DNA of 64,000 nt, taken from Zelopaecilomyces penicillatus (taxonomy: Eukaryota > Ascomycota > Sordariomycetes > Hypocreales > Pseudodiploosporaceae). Numbering within the stretch: position 1 is the first letter of the stretch; every line of letters starts with the position of its first letter. Below the pieces are notes generated by a model that searched no databases, was not told the DNA's origin, and worked only from the letters and a program-made list of their open reading frames with translations. A program made the translations under genes and the position numbers. The stretch covers positions 3,174,501 through 3,238,500 of the forward strand of contig VCCP01000006.1 in assembly GCA_005765155.1 (NCBI GenBank), written 5' to 3'. Shown one piece after another: positions 34,690 to 44,613 of the stretch.

Positions 34690-35115
34690 TTACGCCGGCC
34701 CAAGTCCTCCGTCTGAATGCGGTGCACCATCAACCGACCGTTTCGAGCTCTTGCTGCTCGCACTGCTGATGCTATTCCCACCTCCGCCGCCAGCACCGCC
34801 ACCAGCCGATTTCTGTCGATGCATGCGGCGCTTGCGGTAGGAGAAGCGGATGGAGTCGCGGTACATGTAGAGAAAGACACTGATGCCAATGATGAAAGCA
34901 GTGAGGGTGATGCCGACGGCGATGCCAATCTGAACGTTGATCTTGCTTGCTGGGCTGGAGCGGATGGATAGTAGAGAATCGCGGCGCAAGTCAAGTGCGT
35001 GGGATAGGGCGTTGGTGGTGGTGGTGGTTATCCATGATTGAGGCTCATCTGGTGAGCTCTCAGGACGCCGAGGCGACGCTGAGTGAGAAAGGATGCGTGG
35101 CGATGGGATATACAT
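34690..35115 (-). CDS. Small single-pass membrane protein
   Basis: A 141-residue single-exon frame. The N-terminal 50 residues are Ser/Pro/Thr-rich, with a TTTTT run. A membrane segment lies at about 61-85 (INVQIGIAVGITLTAFIIGI start), then a basic juxtamembrane stretch (RFSYRKRRMHR) and a tail with poly-Gly and poly-Ser. No signal peptide is obvious; the charge pattern places the tail inside (positive-inside rule). Its plan resembles that of the neighbouring plus-strand membrane protein, so the two may be distant paralogues. Function unknown. An upstream exon cannot be excluded. Confidence 0.5.
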   Translation of the reverse strand: MYIPSPRILSHSASPRRPESSPDEPQSWITTTTTNALSHALDLRRDSLLSIRSSPASKINVQIGIAVGITLTAFIIGISVFLYMYRDSIRFSYRKRRMHRQKSAGGGAGGGGGNSISSASSKSSKRSVDGAPHSDGGLGPA

Positions 35116-38100
35116 CCACCCTGTTCCTGTTTAAATTCGTGGTAGGGTGGAAATCCCCACGTTTTGCGATCCTGGGATAATGCACAACCCCAGAGTGACA
35201 CAAAGATATCCAAAGTATACACACACACTCTCTCTCTCACTCACTCTCACTCAATCTCTCTCAGTCATACACAATGGAAAGAGGGGACAATGCAATGAAG
35301 AGAAATTGTGAATAAGGCCGTGGGGGGGACTCGTTGGGCATTCGCCTAGACTGAAAAGTCGAGGGCGAGGGGAAGAATTGGTGCGGGCGGGCGCGGGTGA
35401 GTGAGTGAAATTCAGAAAAGCTGCTTTATAACCCCACGAAGAAGAGAAAAAGGCCGCATTGATGGATGGTCCCCCCTCTATCTGACAGACTGACTGACAA
35501 GGGAAAGGGCGGCAAGCTATCAAAGGCAAAATGGAAAGAAAAAAAAAACGGGGGATAGGAACATCTGCTGCTGCTACTACTACTGCTGCTTTGTATGGTT
35601 CAGTCAAAAACACGGGTGGGGGGGTGTGTGGTATTGCGTGTGGGTTTATGGCCCGACGGCGAATGCAGACAAGAATGCAGAATGCGACTTGCTTTGCATT
35701 GGTAGGAAATGTGGGTTCTCTCTCTCAGTCTCTTTTGGTTAAGCCCTCTCTGTTGCCATTCCAGCGATTGGAAGATTGTGAATGGCACAGAGAGGAGAGG
35801 AGAGGGGGCGCTTAGACGGACGCAAGAGATTGGTAAAGTGCGTGCAGACATGCAGAGAAGGAAAAAGGCCTGGCTGTGCGATGGCGTAAGAGGAGGGGGG
35901 GGGAGCTTTGGGGGGTTGAAACGGAAAAAAGAAAGAGGCCAATTGGATTGATGTGGGGTTTGTGCATGGAGTCCCAATGCATTGAGGGTTCTGGGGGCGA
36001 AGAGCAAGAGAGAGAGCGAGGGAGAGGGACTGGGAGAGGGACGGATGTGAGGGTATCGTGGCATTGGGTACCTACAAAGTCGAATGGATAGAAATAGTAC
36101 GGATGCCACCTAGATCAGGCCAACATGAACGCACCACGCAGTTTACACCTAGACAGCTGGCTGTGCACTGCGAGTCTAATTGGACTCCTTTTCATGTTCG
36201 TTTTACGACGTCACAGACGTTGTTGTGATATCAAGGGTGATGTGACGATAGGATGGGGTCTTGCTACGCAGCTGTACATGAAGACTAGGTAAATTGGAGA
36301 CTTGGTCGGATACCAGCTCTGTCTTTCATCGAGATCTATATGAATGGTGTTTACACACACACAAAAAAAAAAGATCAGCGATGTAAAGGAATGACATGAG
36401 TAGATGAGATATGAATGGAATGATAGCGCGTCATGGATAGAAAAGCAGAAGAATGAAACCACAAGCTATGATGATGACGATGATAATGTTCCTGCACATA
36501 CAAAACAGAGACTGACAACAGCCTGCGGGGCAGCCATCAGCGATAGGAAAAGTCTACAACAGTCTAGACGCAAAAGCAGGCCAACGCATCACAAAGCAAC
36601 AGCCTCTTTTATTAGTGCCGGGTCAACCCATCCCGCACCCACCAAAGCTGCTTCCACCCAATCCAACTCGGGTTACTCTATCCGGTTGTAGCAACTCAAT
36701 AAACCGGTCCCAAAACGGCCTCTTGGTGGGTAGGCGGCGCTACGGCGTATCCGGACAGCTCGAGCCGGTGGAGGTGCTGGTCGGGCAGCGGTGGGAAAAT
36801 AAAGGCCTCTCTTGATGAAGTGTACTCCGTACCTGTGAAACAATAAGGAAGGATTTGAACGAAAGAGGTTGGGATATACGTTTGTAAATTGTAATTCATA
36901 TTCGAGCGAGTTAGAAAAGAGCTTTGTTTTAGGCATGCAATAGAAAAAGCATAGTTCAATTATGGTTGAGGCTAGTCCTGGAAAGAAGAAAATTAGGTGA
37001 AAGGGGTGTGTCTGGTCGGCGGAGGAGGAGTTGGGTGTAAATTGGGCGGCGTTGAAGATATTCTTGTGCGACGTGAGAGTTGGAGAAGAGGAAGAGCCGA
37101 GGTAAAGTTGTCGAGAGGAGGTGGGGTAAAATATAAGCATCTAAGGGATTGGAGTTTAGCAGAGATATTCAAGTCGTAGAGTATTAAAATTGGATTGGTA
37201 GAAGGTGATAGACAATGAAGCACTGAAGAGAACGTTCGTCTGGAGAACATTCGATTGAAACATTTGTGTGGGGAGAATGCCGTGATGATGGAGATGCTTT
37301 CGTGATTGTGTTGTGGCTGTGGATGTGGCTGAGTAGTGAGGCACTGGCCCTGTTGTGACATCTGCAGCCTATATTACAGTGAACCCTGATATGTGCCATG
37401 CTCAATGTTTGTAGTCCCGACATTCAGGCGAATCCATCACACTACAGACGAGATAAAACTATTATAAGATTCTCCCAATTCCATCCTTACATACTCGCCA
37501 AGCGTCCGATTGCCAAACAAGCCAAGCCGTCACTTCATTACCCCGCCAAGTCCAATGCCAATCAATGTCTTTGATGGAAGGATTAAGATGTGGCTGATAT
37601 GAACCCCTGTGGCTTTGATATGATGACCAACTTTGGCAAGGCAAGAACAAGATGAGACCAAACGTGCCTTCCCAACTTGACAGCATTCTCACGATGTTTT
37701 CACAAGACAACAAAACCTTTTCTTGTTTTGTTTCTTCCTACAATCTACACACTTCTGGCTGTCTTTGTGATAACTAGGTTAACCGCTCTCCAATCAGCGA
37801 AACGAAACAAGGGACTAGCCGACTGATCAGCCTAGCCGCGAAATACGAAGCCGTCCGTCTCATATGCCCCCGAAGCCCCCCTACGCGTTTCACACCATAG
37901 TTAGTGTAGGGCCAGGCCTGGCGCAACACGGCGCAGCGCAACCCCCCCCCCCCCATTTTCATGCGCACGCGCATACATACGACAAGAAAACCTCAAACAT
38001 GGGGCGGCGCTGCTGAGACGTCGTGTGTACCAGCCTGGCGGGTTTCTGTCTTTTCATTTCTTGGCCCCATGCAAAAGACAAGAAGGAAGAAACGGCCGTC

Positions 38101-38488
38101 TGGAAATTTAGCGAGGCTTTGCTGGGAGTGAGTTACGTACTGGTTGGTGGTGTTACGCCTTCACTTTGATCGTTTCTTTTCCCCCTTCAACAACAACACA
38201 ACACTACATGCTGGCTGGGTAGATTGTTATTTGTTGTCAATTTTTTCTTTCTTTTCTTCTCGTTCATTCTATTCAATCTACTGTTTGTTTCGTTTGTCTC
38301 TGGAAGCTGGCTTCTGCAGTCTTGATGGCATTGCTTTAATTCACTTCGCTTTACAATCTCTTTACTTTCGGTTACGTGTGTCGATTGATTCGGTTCACGC
38401 TCATTCGCTTCTGGTTCATTGTTCCTACGAATACGATAGTTACTCTGGAACAATCTTTTTTTTTTTCTTACGCTCTTCCTTTCTCAAC
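35116..38488. other. Long intergenic region, no gene supported
   Basis: 3.4 kb with low-complexity features: CT and AG runs (35221-35265, about 35995-36040), a CA run near 36353 and a 14-C tract near 37940. The segment before 38489 is T- and C-rich (a T run at about 38456-38467), typical of a fungal promoter. A minus-strand frame at 36673-37140 has unconvincing composition and no recognisable domain. Confidence 0.5.
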
Positions 38489-40736
38489 ATGGCAAAATCG
38501 TCGCTTTTGTTGCTTGTATCTCTTGCTGTTTCCGTGCAGTCGTGGCCTCAGCAACCTACCATTCCGAATCATGCACGGGCATTAACTGCTTTCCCCGTCA
38601 TCGACGCCGTTCATGTGTCGGCGAGATCGCTGCAGACAGAGAATGAGGTTCAACAGGCAGGGGTACCTGCTGTCCGAAAACGATCGAAGCGGACACCTCA
38701 GGATGGCAACGAGGAGGACCGGCCGTGGCATATTCTTCCGATTTCTCAGCGGTCCAAGAGAGCAGCGTCGGCTCAGCAGGAGGAGGACAGGCCATGGCAT
38801 ATACTGCCCATTACTAGACGCTTCAAAAGACATTTATCTCCTCGGGCCGATGAGGATAAGCCATGGCATATCCTTCCAATCGAAATCAAGCGCAGTCTCC
38901 CAGTAGACGATTTACCTGGCGGAATGACACTCCCGGTAGCCCAAAAGTCAAAACGAGAGGCCCAAAATGAGGATGGAGAGGAACGACCCTGGCATATTCT
39001 TCCCATTAATTCCAAGCGCAGTCTTCCGGTAGATGACTTGCCTGGTGGAATGACACTTCCAGTTACACACAAATCTAAGCGGGTCGCACAATCTGCAGGC
39101 CAGGATGAGGATCGGCCGTGGCATATTCTGCCCGTCAACAATAAACGCAGCCTCCCAATAGACGATGAGCCAGCGGGTATGATGACGCTGCCCATTATCC
39201 ATGCCGAGAAGCCAGGTCTCGTAGGACGCGCGGTGGAGGTTCAGTTGGAGAATCGATCAGATGTGGCATACTACGCCCAACGTAAGCCCCCTATAGCTAA
39301 CTCACCTTGAAGGATATTTTCTAAAGATGTTACAGTCAGATTTGGAACTCCCCCACAAGAAGTCTATGCCCAGATTGATACAGGATCTTTTGAGCTCTGG
39401 GTGAACCCTGACTGCAACCAAGTCCGTGTCCCAGACCAAAAATTCTGCCGTGGAATTGGGACTTATCGCTCTGATACGTCGTCCACATTCAACCCCACCA
39501 GCAAAACTGCTTCTCTGAAGTATGGTATTGGCTCAGCAGACATTGAATACGTCCGAGACAACATTGCGCTGCCCGGTTCCGCATCGATGAGGAATGTGCA
39601 GTTTGGTGTGGCTAGGTCAAGCAAGGACCAGTTTTCAGGTATCCTCGGCATCGGCTACGGTGAGGGTATCAACACCAATTACAAGAATTTCATCGATGAG
39701 CTGGACGCTCAGGGGGTTACCAAAACAAAGGCGTTTAGTCTCGCACTAGGCAGCAAGGTGGAAGGAGAAGGCGTCATCGTTTTTGGAGGTGTTGACACGG
39801 GCAAGTTTGAAGGCAAGCTGGCCCAGCTACCCATCATCCCAGCCAAGCAATCTCCCGATGGCGTAGCAAGATACTGGGTCTCTCTCAAGTCCATCTCTCA
39901 CTCAGCGCCTGGAGCCGAGTCCAATCCCTGGGCCAACACGGAAATGACAGTCTTTCTCGATAGCGGGGCGACACTCACTCTGTTACCGCCAGACGTGACA
40001 GAGAGTATCGCCAGGGAGCTGGGGTCGACACAACAGGGTTCCGACGGCTTCTGGGACCTCGATTGCGGCATGATTAACCAAAAAGGTTCAGTAGACTTTG
40101 AGTTCAACGGCGTCACGATCAAGGTGCCATACAAAGAAATCGTCCGGGAGATTAAAATACTACCCACAAGGTGTTATCTGGGAGTCATGCCCAGCTCGCA
40201 GTTTGCCCTTCTCGGAGACACATTTCTGCGCTCAGCATATGGTACGTATTAAATCGGTGTAAATGCGAATGTATAATCGCTAATCTAGCATAGCTGTCTT
40301 TGACCTTTCTGCCAACATGGCCTATCTTGCACAGTACGCCAACTGTGGAACCAATCTCAGGACTATTACGGCGTCATCGGACCTGACAAACCTATCAGGC
40401 AGTTGTAGCAGTGGAGAAGATGGCGGTGCTGAGCCTCCTTCAATTTCCAGCGTCAACTCGAAGCCAATACCGACGACTTCAGTGAAGATTGCTCCCGACT
40501 CTCCAAAAACGACGGTTTCAGTTCCAACGACTGCACTACTGGTGGACACGGGGGTTCCCACAACAATTCCAAAGCCGAAGGCAACGAACGTTGGACCCAA
40601 CGGGGGTGCATCTGGTGTGGCAGGCAGCAACGCTGGGCCCCAAGATGAAGGCAGTGCTGGGGTGAGGAGAGGTGTGGATCTGAGGCAGCTTGGGGTTGTG
40701 GCTATGATGACGGGGTTGATTTCATGGGTATTGTAG
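38489..40736 (+). CDS. Yapsin-like GPI-type aspartic protease with Kex2-type peptide-repeat prodomain
   Basis: Pepsin-family (A1) protease of the cell surface. Exons are 38489-39281, 39336-40241 and 40294-40736 (introns of 54 and 52 bp), giving 713 residues. The start is the ATG of MAKSSLLLLV, a signal peptide to about residue 18. Residues 62-247 form a repeat block: five PWHILP(I/V) peptides (79-85, 103-109, 125-131, 167-173, 210-216) and three SLP(V/I)DD-type peptides (136-150, 178-192, 221-236), separated by Lys-Arg sites. The catalytic domain follows: LRFGTPPQEV, first Asp279 in DTGS, second Asp473 in DSGA, FLRSAYAVFDL. The Ser/Thr/Pro-rich tail and hydrophobic C-terminus fit a GPI signal. 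A normal yapsin prodomain is shorter and ends in one basic site. The splice model is well supported; peptide release is inference. Confidence 0.92.
38693..39229 (+). repeat. Kex2-site-delimited peptide repeats (two peptide families)
   Basis: This covers codons 69-247 of the aspartic protease gene. Nine Lys-Arg pairs (at 64-65, 67-68, 90-91, 113-114, 134-135, 155-156, 176-177, 197-198 and 219-220) delimit eight segments in the order A A A B A B A B. Type A has an acidic lead, then (R/K)PWHILP(I/V); type B reads SLP(V/I)DD, x-P-x-G, MTLP(V/I). Each segment is about 21-24 residues. The nucleotide copies differ at most third positions. Confidence 0.93.
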
Positions 40737-40939
40737 AAGCATGTCGGCGCGTTTGTCTTGTGTGGGTGTGAAGATGTTTATTTTGATAATTCCATGTAAA
40801 TTATAAAAGGAAATTTCGACTAGCATTATACTGAAAAAGATTCTATTATTCCTCCCATGTCGCCGTCTTCCAATCTATTATCCCAACGAACCAAGCATAA
40901 AAGCACATTATTATCATGTTTCCTCTCCTCTCCTTTCCA

Positions 40940-41710
40940 TTACCAAGAAATGGCAACAGCCTTTCCCTCATACTGATTCGGTTTTCCATCCTGCTCCCCA
41001 TTCAGCAACTTCTCAAACACCCACCGCCCAACATCCTCCCTCGAGATCGTATACCCAATTTCATACTCCTCCACGCCCTTTGCAGGATCCTCCACACCCA
41101 CTCGGATCTTGCGCTTCGCATTCTCACCATCAACAAGAAAACTCGGGCGAACGATGACAAAGCGCTCAGGTCCGTCAATGACAGTCTGCTCCATGATCTT
41201 TTTGTCGGCGTGGGGCACAGCTAAGAGGATGTGGTACATGGGTAAGAACAAGACGGGGACGTCTCGCCGGTGTCGGGAGATTCCCGTAGTGCTGCCGACG
41301 ACGATGAGCGGGCGGCCTTGAGTCCCTGGTGAGGAAGAGCGGATCTGGGCAAGGGCTTGGTAGAGGACAGAGATGCCGCGTTTGCAGACGTCCGGATCGT
41401 CGATTGTGAATTTCGCAGGGTTGAAGAGCCCGCCGATGGTAAAGTACACAGAGTCAACGAGGCGAGGGGTTGATGATATATCAGTGGTGGTGAGCGTAGG
41501 TGGGACGACAAGGCTGGCAGCAACGTCGTCGAGGTTGTGGGCGTTTCCAGCACGCACGATGAGGTTGGCAGGGCGCGTGGGGAAATGGACATCGAGTTTG
41601 GAAGGGGTCCGGCAGAGGGCGATGCAGGTGTGGCCCGCGGCGAGGGCGTGTTTGAGGGCGAAGAGGCCGCAGCCGGTAGAGGCGCCGAGGAAGGTGATTG
41701 TCTGGGACAT
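40940..41710 (-). CDS. NAD(P)-binding Rossmann protein, NmrA-like
   Basis: A 256-residue single-exon protein of the NAD(P)H-binding/NmrA-like atypical SDR group. The N-terminal dinucleotide motif is FLGASTGCGLFAL (G9-x3-G13-x-G15) after a beta strand. There is a typical ALCRTPSKL segment binding the adenine ribose, and further strands LIVVGSTTG and FVIVRPSFLVDG. The canonical Tyr-x3-Lys catalytic pair of classical SDRs is not evident, so it may be a redox sensor or a nucleoside-diphosphate-sugar-epimerase-like enzyme. It converges with the aspartic protease gene (204 bp between stops), so it is not co-transcribed with it. The substrate is unknown. Confidence 0.82.
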   Translation of the reverse strand: MSQTITFLGASTGCGLFALKHALAAGHTCIALCRTPSKLDVHFPTRPANLIVRAGNAHNLDDVAASLVVPPTLTTTDISSTPRLVDSVYFTIGGLFNPAKFTIDDPDVCKRGISVLYQALAQIRSSSPGTQGRPLIVVGSTTGISRHRRDVPVLFLPMYHILLAVPHADKKIMEQTVIDGPERFVIVRPSFLVDGENAKRKIRVGVEDPAKGVEEYEIGYTISREDVGRWVFEKLLNGEQDGKPNQYEGKAVAISW

Positions 41711-43113
41711 TTTGTGTAGATGTTGAAGATGTAGATGGAGTTGTAAGTGTAGATGATATTAGTGTAGATGGTGTGAGTGAAGATGGTGTGAGTGTTGAAT
41801 GACTATTTTATCAAGGACATCCCAGCCCTTTTAATATTCTTCCAAAATACACATCAATCCTTCCAACAAACTACATCCTCCATGACTACCTCATCATCAT
41901 AGCCTTTCCCATCCATCTACAAACACAGCCTTACACCCTAAAACTCGGCTCAATTAACAACAACCTCCCCCTGGCTTCTGTGGAGTCTGGAACTCCACAA
42001 GCCCCCGATTGGCTTGCATTATCGTGGATACTTGCATATCCACGGATAGACATTTCCTCGTTGACAGGGACGCCACGAACGCCACCAAAATTGACAGGGC
42101 TACAGCCAAACTGTTAGTATAGGTAGCTGTATCAAGCACATACAGCACCACAGCCTAACATCATTCAAGTACCCCACAGCACCTCGCATCAAAACTATCC
42201 GCAAAAACGCCACTCGGCTGCTTCGTCTCCCAAATCTCGCGCCTTCGCGCTTTGCTAAAACGCACAGAAGACGCGGGCCCCATAATTATCAGTGATAGCG
42301 AAGCCGCATTCGACCAAGCCGAACGGACCAACTGTAACGCTGCCTAGTAAACCTAGCCTTACGACGTTTATTAGATATAGTGTAAACTAATAACTGAACA
42401 TACGCTGGTCCATTTACACGTCATCAAGTAATTACAGCCCGGTGACGAATGCACCCTCCGTGACTCCCATGATATCAACCACGGATTGAGAGATACTACT
42501 TTTATGCACTTGACCTACTAAAGACAGCAATAGTATACACTTCCGCATGGCAATAATGTGTATTAAGCATTAGGATCGATCACGTTCCAGCACACAACAC
42601 ACACGCAACAAATCCATGCTGACAGAAAAAGCTGAGCGGCTGAACCCAATCGGAAAAACAATCTCATATTCCATTCCATCTGCCCTCATCCGTTATGTAC
42701 GTCATGTATCCAAACCGCTTAAGCCCTTTCCATGTCATGCAAGACCCCATCTCTTCTCGCGTAATTCGATTTCAAAAGAGAGAGCGGATGAACCCGCCAG
42801 GCCATTACTGGAAAGACCCTCCATTGAGCCAAAGGCAAGGAGGGGTTGGAAATAATAATCAAAAAAAGAAAAATAACCCATAAAAGACCGCCCATAAGTA
42901 CAAAAAGGAAAACAGCGTCATGCTTGGTACACCCGTGGATAAGAAATATTTTGAGACCAGGTCGATTGCTCCTCGAGAGCATCAAAGCCTCCCTTGGGGT
43001 TGCAGTCCGGGGGGGCAGAAGAGGAGACAGTAAAAGAAATTTCAATATCTGTGAATGAAACAGGTTGGCGTAACGTAGATATTCAAGAGAGAATTAAAGT
43101 AACAGACATTACT
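41711..43113. other. Intergenic region, no gene supported
   Basis: This holds the promoter of the NmrA-like gene (with imperfect TGTAGATG-type repeats at about 41713-41790) and the 3' flank of the Crh gene. Short frames only. Confidence 0.55.
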
Positions 43114-44613
43114 TTATAGCCAAAATAGTGCGCTGACAGCCACAATAATGGCCAGAGCACTGGCGCTTGCTCGGCTGCCGTTGTTCTTGTCGCCGCTGCC
43201 GCCGTCAGCTTTGCTCTTGCAGTCCTGGTTGAAGCTGCTGACATCACAGCCGGAGCCAGAGCCACCGCCGCTACCGCTGCCGCCGTTGCCAGAGCCGGGC
43301 TTGTTGCTGCCCTTGTCGCCACTGTGGTCTTGGCCGGAAGCACCGTTGCTGCCACCGGGAACCTGGGCTTGCGTCTTCTTGGGAGGGGCTGCGGAATCCG
43401 TGGCCGTCTCTTCCTCTGCTTGCTTGCCCGCATCCATATCGATGCCAGAGCCCTCGAGGGATGCCAGTATCGTGCGCTTATCACCATCAATGACAGTGTC
43501 GTTGGTGCCACGGATGCTGCTGTAGGTGTAGCTCTTGCCGCTGTTGCTGCCGGGTCCCTTCTTGGCATTGTAGCATTCGACCGATACGTCAGAAAAGGTG
43601 GTAAAGTAGTACTTGTTCTTCTTGATGTCGTCCGAGTTCCAGTCAATCTCACCGCCAGCCCAGTCAATTGTGCCCTTAGCATTGGTTGCGAGACCACCAG
43701 GCCAGATAGACAGCTGTACACGTGCCGGCGTTTGCGGGTACTCCCATTGGTTTGTCTTCGGGTTCCAGGTATCTTTGCGGTTGACGGTACGTCCGACCTG
43801 GCCATCAATGAGCCACTCGATCTTGTCAGGTGTCCAGTTGATCTCGTAATCGTGGAAGTTGTTGTATGTATCTGACAAGGTGATGTTACCAGAGTTGGAG
43901 TCTAGTCGCGCAAAATGTCAGCTAACGTGATTTGGTGTCAGAAAGTCCATAATTTGCCCTCGACTTACAGTTGGGAATGCCCTGGAAATAAAAGTTGGTT
44001 TGTGCCGTCTTCAGATCCACTCCAACAAATTCGTAGTCAATCTCATCCTTGACGTCTGACAGCAGAATAAAGGCAGTAACCACTCCACGACCACGGCTGG
44101 TCTTCATCCTGGCCTTGACATTGCCGTACCACATGTAGGTGGTGGACGCCATGACCGTACCCACGCTACCCTTGGGCATGGTCAGTAGGACATTGCCACC
44201 GTAGGCAACAGGCTCGCCCTGAGCAACCCAGTCAGCCTTACTGGGGTCGCCGAGGTAGTTGTTGATATCAGCGACGCTGGCGATGCTGTTGAGCTTGTAC
44301 TTTTTGTCCTGGCAGACGGGCGCGGGCACACAAGCTTCGAGGGAAAAGGACATTCGAGGATCACATCCGCCGAGGCAGAAGGCACCGACACCACATTCGC
44401 CATATTCTAAGCAAGAGCAAAAAAGATTACCACGTTAGAAACCATCTCTCAAAGCGAAACATTGAAGCATGGGCAAGTCTTGTAGGACGCAAGTTGGTCA
44501 AACTCACGGGAGCAGCAGGGTGAGTCCTCGGGGCACTTGTTCTCCAGCGAGCACTTAGTTGCCAGCACAGAGCTGGCGCCCAAGAGGGCGGCGAGAACGA
44601 CCGATCGCAACAT
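43114..44613 (-). CDS. Crh-family cell-wall transglycosylase (GH16, CBM18-like), GPI-type
   Basis: GH16 chitin-glucan crosslinking enzyme of the Crh1/Utr2 type, which acts in the fungal wall. Exons are 44613-44508, 44406-43969 and 43901-43114, giving 443 residues. Introns of 101 and 67 bp keep the frame; the first junction rebuilds CCSQYGECGVGAFC. The order is a signal peptide (about 1-19), a Cys-rich chitin-binding-like module (21-67), and the GH16 domain with catalytic DEIDYE (Glu157 and Glu161). After that come NYSNSGNITLSDTYNNFHDYEINW and the positive-subsite loop IWPGG, a Ser/Gly/Lys-rich linker, and a hydrophobic C-terminus (LAIIVAVSALFWL) fitting GPI attachment. The late Cys pair (GCDVSSFNQDC) is usual in the family. 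Confidence 0.94.

Noticed and set aside
36673..37140. 155-codon minus-strand frame
   Set aside because: No domain, odd composition, no signal peptide or clear splice sites; treated as noncoding.
38144..38488. N-terminal extension of the aspartic protease by 115 residues
   Set aside because: The ATG at 38489 gives a clean signal peptide; the upstream part has promoter-like T- and C-rich composition.
38489..43113. A ustiloxin-type modified-peptide cluster around the repeat-bearing protease
   Set aside because: No UstYa-like (DUF3328) gene, tyrosinase or peptide-modifying enzyme is visible nearby; the next gene is NmrA-like and converges. Unmodified peptides are the simpler reading.
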